The translations under genes were made by a program, and so were the position numbers. The notes beneath the pieces are model-generated. The model worked only from the letters and a program-made list of their open reading frames with translations. It had not been told where the DNA came from and ran no database searches. A stretch of 27,500 nucleotides of DNA. Source: Cryptomeria japonica (lineage: Eukaryota; Streptophyta; Pinopsida; Cupressales; Cupressaceae). Every line of letters starts with the position of its first letter. The first letter of the stretch is position 1. The stretch lies in NCBI RefSeq assembly GCF_030272615.1, contig NW_026728905.1, positions 382,501-410,000 of the forward strand, read 5' to 3'. Below, piece after piece: positions 10,068-18,244 of this stretch.

Positions 10068-10189
10068 ACATGTGTAGTCTACAGGAGCAATTAGGACATC
10101 GACCCCAACTTTTGACTTCTTAACGAAAACAAGGTCTTTGAGGTTGACGTAATGCGCACAACCAGGGGAGTCGACCCATCAAACCCAAC

Positions 10190-10224
10190 ACCTCCCCTAT
10201 ATAAGCTATTTGTCCGATTCTCAT
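10190..10224 (-). promoter_or_regulatory. Polymerase I promoter-like block 10
   Basis: TATATAAG at 10198-10205, 157 bp after block 9. Confidence 0.5.
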
Positions 10225-10346
10225 ACATGTGTAGCCTACAGGAGCCATTAGGACATTGACCCCAACTTTTGACTTCTTAACGAAAACAAGGTCTTTGAGG
10301 TTGGCGTAATGCGCACAACCAAGGGAGTTGACCCATCAAACCCAAC

Positions 10347-10381
10347 ACCTCCCCTATATAAGCTATTTGTCTGATTCTCAT
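10347..10381 (-). promoter_or_regulatory. Polymerase I promoter-like block 11
   Basis: TATATAAG at 10355-10362, 157 bp after block 10. Confidence 0.5.
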
Positions 10382-10566
10382 ACATGTGTAGCCTGCAACA
10401 ACGATTAGGACATCCACCCCAACTTCTGAATTCGTCTGCGTTGACCGCACCAAAGGTGCACGCCTTGGTGCTCACCAAAATCCGACTTCCGACTTCTTCT
10501 GCTATGCGGGGTCTTTGAGGTTGGCGCAGTGCGCACAACCAGGGGAGTCAACCCACCGAATGCAAC

Positions 10567-10601
10567 ACCTCCCCTATATAAGCTATTTGTCTGATTCTCA
10601 T
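10567..10601 (-). promoter_or_regulatory. Polymerase I promoter-like block 12
   Basis: TATATAAG at 10575-10582. The step from block 11 is 220 bp, because this unit carries an extra piece of about 63 bp that includes 'ccaaaggtgcacgccttgg'. Confidence 0.5.
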
Positions 10602-10676
10602 ACATGCGTAGACTGCAGCAATGATTAGGACATCCACCCCAACTTTTGACTTCTTAAACAAGACAGGGTCTTTGAA

Positions 10677-10697
10677 GTTGGTGCAGTGCACACAACC
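10677..10697. repeat. Small hairpin with paired substitutions
   Basis: GTTGGTGC pairs with GCAC(A)CAAC around loop AGT. Compared with the 9829 and 10524 copies (GGCGC with GCGC), both sides have changed so that the pairing is kept. The motif appears once more at 10980-11000 without a following TATATAAG block. Confidence 0.65.
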
Positions 10698-10723
10698 AGG
10701 GGAGTCGACCCATCAAACGCAAC

Positions 10724-10759
10724 ACCTCCCCTATATAAAGCTATTTGTCCGATTCTCAT
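10724..10759 (-). promoter_or_regulatory. Polymerase I promoter-like block 13 (variant)
   Basis: TATATAAAG at 10732-10740 carries one extra A compared with all other copies. On the - strand the motif becomes CTTTATATAGGGG, so the TATATAGGGG core is unchanged. It is the rightmost copy. If polymerase I enters from the 26S side, it is the first promoter-like block it meets. Confidence 0.45.
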
Positions 10760-10790
10760 ACGTGTAGTCTGCAGCAGCGATTAGGACATC

Positions 10791-10990
10791 GACCCCAACT
10801 TCCGAATTCGTTTGCATTGACCGCACCAAAGGTGCACGCCTTGGTGTGCACCTTGGAGTGCACTTTGGTGCTCACCTCGGTGCACACTTTGGTGTGCACC
10901 TCGGTGTGCACCAAAGGTGCGCACCTTGGAGCGCACCAAAGGTGTACACTTTGGAGCGCACCACATAGGGTCTTTGAGAGGTTGGCGCAG
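10791..10990. repeat. Palindrome-rich GGTGNGCACC zone
   Basis: Short blocks of the form (C)CTTGG(T/A)G(C/T)GCACC(A)AAGG are concatenated. Many are self-complementary around GGTGCGCACC or GGTGCACC. This zone is transitional: the left side still carries promoter-family pieces, including 'catcgaccccaacttccgaa' near 10788 and 'gtctttgagaggttggcgc' near 10968. The right side enters the minisatellite. No gene is seen. Confidence 0.8.
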
Positions 10991-12210
10991 TGCGCACACC
11001 AAGGTGGGTGTTGAGGTGCGTGCCGAGGTGGGTGGGTGCTAGGGTGCGCTCCATGGTGGGTGCCAGGGTGGGTGCGTGCTAGGGTGGATTCCAAAGAGGG
11101 TCATAGGGTGGGTGCCAAGGTGGGTTGGTGATATAGTGGGTTCAAAGGTGGGTACTAGGGTGGGTTCCAAGGTGGGTCACAAGTTGGGTGCCAGGATGCG
11201 TGGGTGTTAGGTTGGGTGCCAAGGTGGGCTCCTGCGTGGGTGGGTGCTAGGGTGGGTTTCAAGGTGGACGCGAGGGCGGGTGCCAAGGTGGGTAACAAGT
11301 TGGGTGTTAGGATGGGTGAGTGCTAGAGTGGGTGCCAAGGTGGGTGGGTGCTAAGGTGGATGCCAAGGTGGTTCACAGGGTGGGTGGGTTCTAGGGTGAG
11401 TTCCAAGGTGGGTCACAGGTTTAGTGCTAGGGTGCGTGTCAAGGCAGGTGTCGAGGTGCCTGGGTGCTAGGGTGTGGATGCCAATGTGGGTCATAGGGTG
11501 GGTACTAGGGTGGGCTGCAATGTGGGTGCCAAGGTGGGTAACATGCTCGGTTGGTTCTAAATTGGGTGTCAGGGTGGGTGTGCACCCACCTTGCCCGAGG
11601 TGGGTGCCAAGGTGCCAGTGTGGGTGGGTGCTAAGGTGGATGCCAAGGTGGGTGAGAAGGTGGGTGATAGGTTGAGTGGTAGGATGGGTGGGTGCCAAGA
11701 TGGGTCACAGGGTGGGTGCAAGGGTGGGTAGGTGCTAGGGTTGGTGTCAGGGTGGGTGGGTGCTAGGTTGGGTTCCAAGGTGGGTGCGAGGGTGAGTGTC
11801 AAGGTGGGTCACAGGTTAGGTGCTAGGATGGGTGAGTGCTAGGGTGCAAAGGTGCCAGGGTGGGTGCTAGGATGGGTCGATGCTAGGGTGAGTGGCAAGG
11901 TGGGTCCACAAGTGTCAAGGTGGGTGCCGAGGTGGGTGCCAACTTGGGTTCCAAGGTGGGTGCCAAGTGGGCGACTGCTATGGTGGATGCCAAGGTGGGT
12001 CACGGGGTGGGTGCCAAGTTGCTAGGTTGTGTTCCAAGGTGGGTGCCAACGTGGCTGCTAGGGTGCGTGGGTTAAAGGGTGTGTCACAACGTGGGTGCCA
12101 GGATGGGTGCGCACCCACACTGGCCAAGACGGGTGCAAGGTTGGGTTCCAAGCCCGGTCACAGGCTGGGTGCTAGGATGGGTGGGTGCCAAGGTGGGCAC
12201 CAGGGTGGGT
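10991..12210. repeat. Degenerate GGTGGGTGCCAAGG minisatellite
   Basis: For 1.2 kb nearly every 10-20 bp begins with GGTGGGT, joined by CCAAGG, GCTAGG, TCACAGG or CCAGGG links. No exact higher-order period is visible by eye. The + strand is strongly G-rich over C, with many GGG runs, so it could in principle form G-quadruplexes. Two short inverted islands, 'gtgtgcacccaccttgcccgaggtggg' near 11578 and 'gcgcacccacactggcc' near 12107, reverse the strand bias. Open frames are repeat translations of Trp, Gly, Val and Cys and are not genes. Confidence 0.93.
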
Positions 12211-12730
12211 GCACCCACCCTGGCCAAGGTGGGTCACGGGGTGGGTCCTAGGGTGGGTAACAGGGTGGGTACTAAGGTGCGTGCCAAGGTGGGTCATGGG
12301 GTGGGTGCCAAGGTGGGCACCAGGGTGGGTGTGCACCAACCCTAGCCAGGGTAGGTCACGGGGTGGTTGTCGGGGTGGGCGTCAAGGAGCCAAGGTGGGT
12401 GGCAAGTAGCCAAGTTGCGTGCCAAGGTGGGTGTCGGGGTGGGTGCCAAGGATCCAAGGTGGGTGCCAAGGAACCAAGGTGGGTGTCTGGGTGGGTGCCG
12501 AGGTGGGAGCCAGGGTGGGTCCCAAGGTGAGTGCAAAGGTGGGTGCCAGGGTCAAGGTGAGTGCCAATGTGGGTTCCAAGGTGCCAGGGTCAGGGTGAGT
12601 GCCAATGTGGGTTCAAAGGTGCTAAGTTGGGTGCGAGGTTGGGTGCGAGGGTGGGTGGGTGCCAAGGTGTGCTAGGTGGAAGCCCGGGTGGGTCGGCATC
12701 CCATGGGTGTCGAGTTGGGTGCCTGATGGG
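12211..12730. repeat. Minisatellite part of unit 1
   Basis: The same G-rich GGTGGGTGCCAAGG texture as the sequence at 10991-12210, now inside the macro-repeat. It includes runs such as 'ccaaggatccaaggtgggtg' and 'ccaaggaaccaaggtgggtg' near 12447-12482. It fades out at 'tgggtgcctgatgggtgctt' near 12717. Confidence 0.9.
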
Positions 12731-13075
12731 TGCTTCTTGTCAAGTTTTAGTCGTCGGGACTCATTTCGAGCCTTAGAGGTCGTTTCTTGTCCGGTTGCCC
12801 TGTCTTCGACCTGGGAACCCAATTTTGGTCCTCGGGTCCCATTTTTTTTTGTCTCGCATCCCACTTTTGGCCTGTGGCCTTTTCGGGGTCGATTCTCGTT
12901 TTGGGCATCAGAGCATGTTTCTTCTCCTAAAACCCAATATTTGTTTATTAAGTCTCGGAACACATTTTTGTTCTCGTGGACCCATCATGGGTCTTGGAAC
13001 GCATTTGTGGTCCTTGGGTCCCATTTTGCATCCCGAAACTTGTGTTTTGGTGCTTGATCCCTATTTTGGGTGCCC
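12731..13075. repeat. AT-richer degenerate C-C-C-ATTTTGG repeats
   Basis: Roughly 20-45-bp steps of a loose motif CT(C/T)GG(G/A)NCCCATTTTGG can be followed, for instance near 12815, 12835, 12855, 12955, 12985, 13010 and 13050. It is the only stretch of the unit that is neither GC-rich nor palindromic. It contains 'catcagagcatg' near 12906, which superficially resembles an initiator-tRNA primer-binding site, but nothing else there supports a retroelement. No gene is recognised. Confidence 0.6.
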
Positions 13076-13437
13076 ACCTTGCACCAAGTGCGCACCCGGG
13101 GCAAACCGAGCGCCTTGGTGCACCGGGGCAAGATCGAGCGTGCACCCGAGGCGCCCCGAACATGCACCAAGGTGCACTCGGCCCACATGTGAGCGCAGGT
13201 CGTTGCGCCCGAGGTGGTGTGTGGGCACCGCGTTGCAGACGGGACACTGCACGCACACGACGCCCCGTCCAGGTGCACGCACGTAGGCCGGGCCGGGTGC
13301 ACACCCGACGCCCTAGCAAGGTGCGCGCACCCGGGCAGGGCTCACACTTGGCGAACGGGGCGCACTTCGCGAGGGAGGGTGTGCACCTCGACGGGGGTGG
13401 GTGGCCGGGGTGGATTCGCACGTGGGTCGCGGTTTGC
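13076..13437. other. GC-rich spacer upstream of 5S gene 1
   Basis: This stretch is dominated by 'gtgcgcacccggggc', 'gcacccgaggcgccccga' and similar phrases related to the repeats downstream of the 5S gene. It also includes 'cgttgcagacgggacactgc', which I do not see elsewhere in the unit. It is very CpG-dense. No gene is seen; open frames run on both strands. Confidence 0.7.
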
Positions 13438-13465
13438 TAAGTACACACTGCGACAAGCTCATAAC
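13438..13465 (+). promoter_or_regulatory. 5S upstream promoter element
   Basis: Plant 5S genes use a TATA-like element near -28, a GC dinucleotide near -12 and a C at -1 in addition to internal boxes. Here TAAGTAC begins exactly at -28 (13438-13444), C is at -1 (13465), and a GC lies at 13457-13458 (-9/-8), closer than usual. The TATA-like element is therefore weak but correctly placed. Confidence 0.7.
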
Positions 13466-13584
13466 GGGTGCGATCATACCAGCGTTAGTGCACCGGATCC
13501 CATCAGAACTCCGCAGTTAAGCGCGCTTGGGCCGGAGTAGTACTGGGATGGGTGACCTCCCGGGAAGTCCCGGTGTTGCACCCT
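13466..13584 (+). rRNA. 5S rRNA: 5S ribosomal RNA, copy 1
   Basis: This 119-nt gene gives the 5S RNA of the large ribosomal subunit, made by RNA polymerase III with TFIIIA. It runs from GGGTGCGATCATACCAGC to GTGTTGCACCCT. The ends pair perfectly (GGGTGC with GCACCC, helix I). The internal control region is intact: A box at about +50 to +64 (AGTTAAGCGCGCTTG), intermediate element near +67 to +72, and C box at +80 to +98 (GGGATGGGTGACCTCCCGG). Length and sequence fit land-plant 5S, and the GCGTTAGTGC and CCGGAGTAGTACTGGG variants differ from the common angiosperm GCACTAATGC and CGAGAGTAGTACTAGG. All three copies in the window are identical. Nothing indicates a pseudogene, and a retroelement-borne copy is unlikely because the ends and both flanking signals are complete. 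Confidence 0.98.
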
Positions 13585-13591
13585 TTCTTAG

Positions 13592-13596
13592 TTTTT
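13592..13596 (+). terminator. Polymerase III T-run terminator
   Basis: A TTTTT run lies 8 nt past the mature 3' end, after a weaker TTT immediately following the gene. Runs of four or more T on the non-template strand end polymerase III transcription. Confidence 0.8.
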
Positions 13597-14031
13597 CGCC
13601 GGGCGTCGCAATGCTATTTGAATAAACCTTTTGCCCGTTTGCGTTCTCGTCGGGGCCGGGCCGGGCCGGGGTGCGCTGCCCGCACTACCGCGCGCGCGGG
13701 GGCGACACCGAGCGCGCACCCGAGGCGCCCCGAGCACACAGGCCACGGTGCAACCCGGGCGTTGTGCGCGCACCCCGGTGCGCCCGAGGTGCTGCGCGCG
13801 CACCCAGGTGAAATCGGTGTGCACCTCGGCCAGTGCGCGCTCGGTCGAGTCGCGCACGTTGGCCAAGGTGCACGGTGATGTTTCTTACTCTAAGGTTCCG
13901 CACCAGACGCCCGGGACAGGTGAGCGAAGCTGGGCGGGGCCGGGTGCGCGGCCGGGGCAGGTGCACGCAGCTGGAGAGAGCTTTGGAGCACACCAGAGGT
14001 GCGCACCTTGGAGCACACTTCGGAGCGCACC
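13597..14031. other. Spacer downstream of 5S gene 1
   Basis: After a short AT-richer stretch ('gctatttgaataaacctttt') the sequence becomes extremely GC-rich, with 'gggccgggccgggccgggg' and 'ccgcgcgcgcgggggcgac' near 13653-13705, then GGTGCGC-type repeats. It includes 'gatgtttcttactctaaggt' near 13877, which is not repeated elsewhere in the unit. No gene is recognised. Confidence 0.7.
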
Positions 14032-14830
14032 AATGATGCGCTCCATTCAAAAGTTTCCTGAAAAGGCAAAAAAAGTTGAGATTATAGAATTTCCCACTTG
14101 AGAGATTGTAAAAAAAAAAAATTTAAAATGAAGGAAACGCGGGTGCCAAGGTGTGCGCGCCCGGGTGCGCAGCCCAGCCAAGGTGTGCGCACCAAGGCGC
14201 CCACCCTGGCGAAGGTGCACGCAAGGTGCGCACCCGAGGCAAACCGGACAATTAACCCAACTTTCGACTTCGCGCGCACCTGCGCACCTTGGAGCGCACT
14301 TCGGAGCGCTCCTTGGTGCGCACCAATCTTGGGCACCTCGGAGTGCACCATGGCGCCCACCAAGGTGCGCACCCGGGGCAAACCGAGCTCCGACTTCGTG
14401 CGCACCTTGGAGCGCACGAAAGGTGCGCACCATGGCGCCCACCAAGGTGCGCAGCCCAGCCAAGGCGTGCGCATCAAGGTGCGCACCCTGGCGAAGGTGC
14501 GCACCCGGGGCAAACCGAGCTCCGACTTCGTGCGCACCTTGGAGCGCACAAAGGGTGCGCAACCCAGCCAAGGTGTGCGCACCCCGGGCAAACCGAGCTC
14601 CGAATCGTGCGCACCTTGGAGCACACTTCGGAGCCCTCCTTGGTGCGCACCGATGTTGCGCACCTCGGAGCGCACCCGGGGAAAACAATGCAATTAACCC
14701 GACTTTCGACTTCGTGGGCACCTCGGAGCGCTCTCGGGTTCGCACCTCGGAGCACACCGAGGTGCGCACCTTTGATGCGCTGCCTTCACCAATTTCCAGA
14801 AAAGGCAAGAAAACATTGAGAAGGTGTGCG
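14032..14830. repeat. Proximal nested repeats with A-rich modules 1-2
   Basis: The block is bounded by two variant A-rich modules. Module 1 (about 14032-14150, 'cctgaaaaggcaaaaaaag' then a run of 12 A) and module 2 (14771-14820, cut short after 'ccagaaaaggcaagaaaac') are the most diverged of the seven in this unit. Between them are phrases 'gcgcacccggggcaaaccg', 'agctccgacttcgtgcgcacc' and 'ttggagcgcacttcggagcg'. The piece ACCCAACTTTCGACTTCG at 14255-14272 recalls the promoter-family repeats at 8149. Overlapping frames of several hundred codons on both strands start here and are repeat artefacts. Confidence 0.85.
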
Positions 14831-16254
14831 CACCGAGGTGCCCACCCTGGCGAAGGTGCACGCGAGGTGCGCACCCGGGGCAAACCGGGCTCCGACTTCG
14901 TGCACGCCATGCTGCGCACCTTGGAGGGCCATGGTGCGCACCTTGGAGCACACTTCGGAGCGCTCAATGGTGCCCAACCCAGCCAAGGTGCCCACCGCGG
15001 CGAAGGTGCACGCGAGGTGCGCACCCGGGGCAAACCGGGCTCCGACTTCGTGCACGCCGCACCTTGGAGCACACTTCGGAGCGCTCCTTGGTGCGCACCA
15101 GGGCGCGCAACCCAGCCGAGGTGCCCACCCCGGCGAAGGTGCACGCGGGGTGCGCACCCGGGGCAAACCGGGCTCCGACTTCGTGCACGCCATGGTGCCC
15201 ACCGCGGCGAAGGTGCACGCGAGGTGCGCACCCGGGGCAAACCGGGCTCCGACTTCGTGCACGCCGCACCTTGGAGCACACTTCGGAGCGCTCCTTGGTG
15301 CGCACCAGGGCGCGCAACCCAGCCGAGGTGCCCACCCCGGCGAAGGTGCACGCGAGGTGCGCACCCGGGGCAAACCGGGCTCCGACTTCGTGCACGCCAT
15401 GGTGCCCACCGCGGCGAAGGTGCACGCGAGGTGCGCACCCGGGGCAAACCGGGCTCCGACTTCGTGCACGCCGCACCTTGGAGCACACTTCGGAGCGCTC
15501 CTTGGTGCGCACCATGGTGCCCACCAGGGCGCGCAACCCCGCCGAAGGTGCACGCGAGGTGCGCACCCGGGGCAAACCGGGCTCCGACTTCGTGCACGCC
15601 GCACCTTGGAGCACACTTCGGAGCGCTCCTTGGTGCGCACCAGGGCGCGCAACCCCGCCGAAGGTGCACGCGAGGTGCGCACCCGGGGCAAACCGGGCTC
15701 CGACTTCGTGCACGCCATGGTGCGCACCAGGGTGCCCACCGCGGCGAAGGTGCGCACCCGGGGCAAACCGGGCTCCGACTTCGTGCACGCCGCACCTTGG
15801 AGCACACTTCGGAGCGCTCCTTGGTGCGCACCAGGGCGCGCAACCCAGCCGAGGTGCCCACCCCGGCGAAGGTGCACGCGAGGTGCGCACCCGGGGCAAA
15901 CCGGGCTCCGACTTCGTGCACGCCATGGTGCCCACCGCGGCGAAGGTGCGCACCCGGGGCAAACCGGGCTAGGACTTCGTGCACGCCGCACCTTGGAGCA
16001 CACTTTGGAGCGCTCCTTGGTGCGCACCATGGTGCCCACCAGGCCGCGCAACCCAGCCAAGGTGTGCGCACCAAGGTGCACGCGAGGTGCGCACCCGGGG
16101 CAAACCGGGGTCCGGCTTCGTGCACGCCGCACCTTGGAGCACACATCGGGGCGCTCCCGGGTTCGCACCGGCGTTGCGCACCGTGGTGGGCACCTCGGAG
16201 CGCACCGTGGTGGGCACCTCGGAGCACACCAAGGTGGGCAGCGAGGTGCGCACC
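14831..16254. repeat. 133/74-bp dimeric tandem repeats
   Basis: The phrase 'gcacccggggcaaaccgggc' recurs, with its C after GGGG at 15031, 15164, 15238, 15371 and 15445: steps of 133, 74, 133 and 74 bp. The long monomer contains 'cgcaccttggagcacacttc', 'gagcgctccttggtgcgcac' and 'gcgcgcaacccagccgagg'. The short one goes directly through 'catggtgcccaccgcggcg'. Right of 15573 the steps become irregular (128, 116, and so on). The stop-poor composition yields frames above 700 codons on both strands over the same bases. Confidence 0.93.
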
Positions 16255-18244
16255 TTTGATGCGATGCCTTCACTAATTTCCATAAAAGGCAAAAAAAAAT
16301 GAGATTTTAAAATTTCCGTTTTGAAAGATAGTGAGAAAAAGGGAATGCTGGTGCCATCTTGAGCCCGCCCTGGTGCGCAGCCCAGCCAAGGTGTGCGCAC
16401 CAAGGTGCCCACCCTGGCGAAGGTGCGCGCCCGGGCAATTAACCCAACTTCCAACTTCGCGCGCGCCAGGGTGGGAGCGCACCCAACAACCGGGCCTGGG
16501 AAGAGCCAATGCGAGAAACCCCACCAAACGCTCTGACAAAAAAAGAGGGGGCGCTCCAGTAACCCCGCTTCGGAGCGCACCCTGGGCAAACCCAGCCAGG
16601 GTGCCCACCCCGGCCAAGGTGCAGGCGAGGTGCGCACCCGGGGCAAACCGGGCTCCGACAACGTGCACGCCGCACCTTGGAGCACACTTCGTAGCGCTCC
16701 CGGGTGCGCACCTCAGAGCACACCAAGGTGGGCAGCGAGGTGCGCACCTTTGATGCGCTGCCTTCACTAATTTCCAGAAAAGGCAAAAAAAAGAGGAGAT
16801 TTTAAAATTTCCGTTTTGAAAGATAGTGAAAAAAACGGAACGCGGGTGCCATCTTGAGCCCGCCCTGGTGCACAGCCCAGGTAAGGTGCCCACCCTGGCA
16901 AAGGTGCGCACCCGGGCAATTAACCCTACTTCCGACTTCGTGCGCGCCAGGGTGGCAACCGGGCCTGGGAAGAGCCAATGCGAGAAACCCCACCAAACGC
17001 TCCGACAAAAAAAGAGGCGGCGCTCCAATAACCCCGCTTCGGAGCGCAGCCGGGGCAAACCCAGCCAAGGTGCCCACCCCGACGAAGGTGCACGCGAGGT
17101 GCGCACCCGGGGCAAACCGGGCTCCGACAACGTGCACGCAGCACCTTGGAGCACACTTCGAAGCACTCCCGGGTGCCCACCGGCGTTGCGCACCGTGGTG
17201 GGCAGCGAGGTGCGCACCTTTGATGCGCTGCCTTCACTAATTTCCAGAAAAGGCAAAAAAAAATGAGATTTTAAAATTTCCGTTTTGAAAGATAGTGAAA
17301 AAAACGGAACGCGGGTGCCATCTTGAGCCCGCCCTGGTGCGCAGCCCAGGCAAGGCATGCGCACCAAGGTGCCCACCCGCGGTGCACGCCCGGGGCAAAC
17401 CGGGCTCCGACTTCGTGCAGGCCGCACCTTGGAGCACACTTCGGAGCGCTCCTTGGTGCGCACCATGGTGCCCACCAGGGCGCACCCGGGGCAAACCGGG
17501 CTCCGACTTCGTGCACGCCGCACCTTGGAGCACACATCGGAGCGCTCCCAGGTTCGCACCAGCGTTGCGCACCTTTGATGCGCTGCCTTCACTAATTTCC
17601 AGAAAAGGCAAAAAAAAACGATATTTTAAAATTTCCGTTCTGAAAGATAGTGAAAAAAACGGAACGCGGGTGCCATCTTGAGCCCTTCCTGGTGCGCAGC
17701 CCAGGCAAGTTGTGCGCACCAAGGTGCCCACCCTGGCGGAGGTGCGCGCCCGGGGCAAACCGGGCTCCGACTTCGTGCACTGCATGGTGCCCACCAAGGC
17801 GCGCAACCCAGCCAAGGTGCCCACCGCAGCGAAGGTGCACGCGAGGTGCGCACCCGAGGTGCACACCCGGGGCAAACCGAGCTCCGACTTCGTGCACGCC
17901 GCACCTTGGAGCACACTTCAGAGCGCTCCTTGGTGCGCACCAGGGCGCGCAACCCAGCCAAGGTGCTCACCCCGGCGAAGGTGCACGCGAGGTGCGCACC
18001 CGGGGCAAGCCGGGCTCGGACTTCGTGCACGCCGCACCTTGGAGCACACATCGGAGCGCTCCCGGGTTCGCACCAGCATTGCGCACCTTTGATGCGCTGC
18101 CTTCACTAATTTCCAGAAAAGGCAAAAAAAAAAAAAAAACGAGATTTTAAAATTTCCGTTTTGAAAGATAGTGAAAAAAACGGAACGCGGGTGCCATCTT
18201 GAGCCCGCCCTGGTGTGCAGCCCAGGCAAGTTGTGCGCACCAAG
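16255..18244. repeat. Distal higher-order repeats, A-rich modules 3-7
   Basis: Five well-conserved A-rich modules start (TTTGATGCG) at 16255, 16749, 17219, 17574 and 18088, giving irregular steps of 494, 470, 355 and 514 bp. Each module contains 'ccttcactaatttcca', 'aaaaggcaaaaaa', 'gattttaaaatttccgtt' and 'gaaagatagtga', then 'cgggtgccatcttgagccc'. TGCCTT and AAGGCA in the module can pair. Between modules lie variants of the GGTGCGCACC phrases. Two units also share 'cctgggaagagccaatgcga' (from about 16494 and 16963), which contains CCAAT. The last module is followed by the boundary with the next macro-unit. Confidence 0.92.

Larger units (their letters stand above)
9741..10790. repeat. 157-bp tandem repeat, about 6 units
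   Basis: Steps between the TATATAAG blocks are 157, 157, 157, 220 and 157 bp. A unit contains 'gtctttgaggttgg', a small hairpin, 'aaccaggggagtcgaccca', 'caaacccaacacctccc', the TATATAAG block, 'gtgtagcctgcaggagcaat', 'aggacatcgaccccaac' and 'gacttcttaacgaaaacaag'. It is a shortened relative of the 311-bp family and keeps the hairpin-plus-promoter-like half. The 220-bp step contains an extra segment with GGTGCACGCCTTGG similar to the zone at 10820. Confidence 0.93.
12211..18244 (+). repeat. 6034-bp 5S macro-repeat, unit 1
   Basis: Alignment with the next copy starts at the 'gcacccaccctggccaagg' block at 12211 and holds to 18244, where the same block begins again (18245-12211 = 6034). To the left of 12211 the sequences differ. 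By eye I found only two differences from unit 2: A at 12262 versus G at 18296, and T at 16300 versus C at 22334. The homopolymer of 16 A at 18124-18139 is the same length in unit 2. The phase of the unit is arbitrary, because the left boundary lies inside minisatellite that also exists outside the array. Confidence 0.97.

Noticed and set aside
6606-10740. + strand TATA boxes of protein-coding or snRNA genes
   Set aside because: No coding region follows any block, and no upstream sequence element of plant snRNA genes (RTCCCACATCG) is seen. The GGGG on the other side fits the - strand polymerase I reading better, though this is not excluded.
10991-12730. Telomeric or subtelomeric repeat
   Set aside because: The G-rich texture recalls telomeres, but the plant heptamer TTTAGGG is not tandemly present. 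The unit is a degenerate GGTGGGTGCCAAGG.
12900-13600. 5S-carrying retroelement (Cassandra-type TRIM)
   Set aside because: The 'catcagagc' near 12906 resembles a primer-binding site, but no long terminal repeats, polypurine tract or second 5S copy at LTR distance exist. The 5S gene is full length with its own upstream and terminator signals.
14047-16276. Long frames of 700 or more codons as protein genes
   Set aside because: They are open on both strands simultaneously, consist of tandem repeats, have no recognisable domains, and change with small indels between macro-units (the third unit already differs after 27270).
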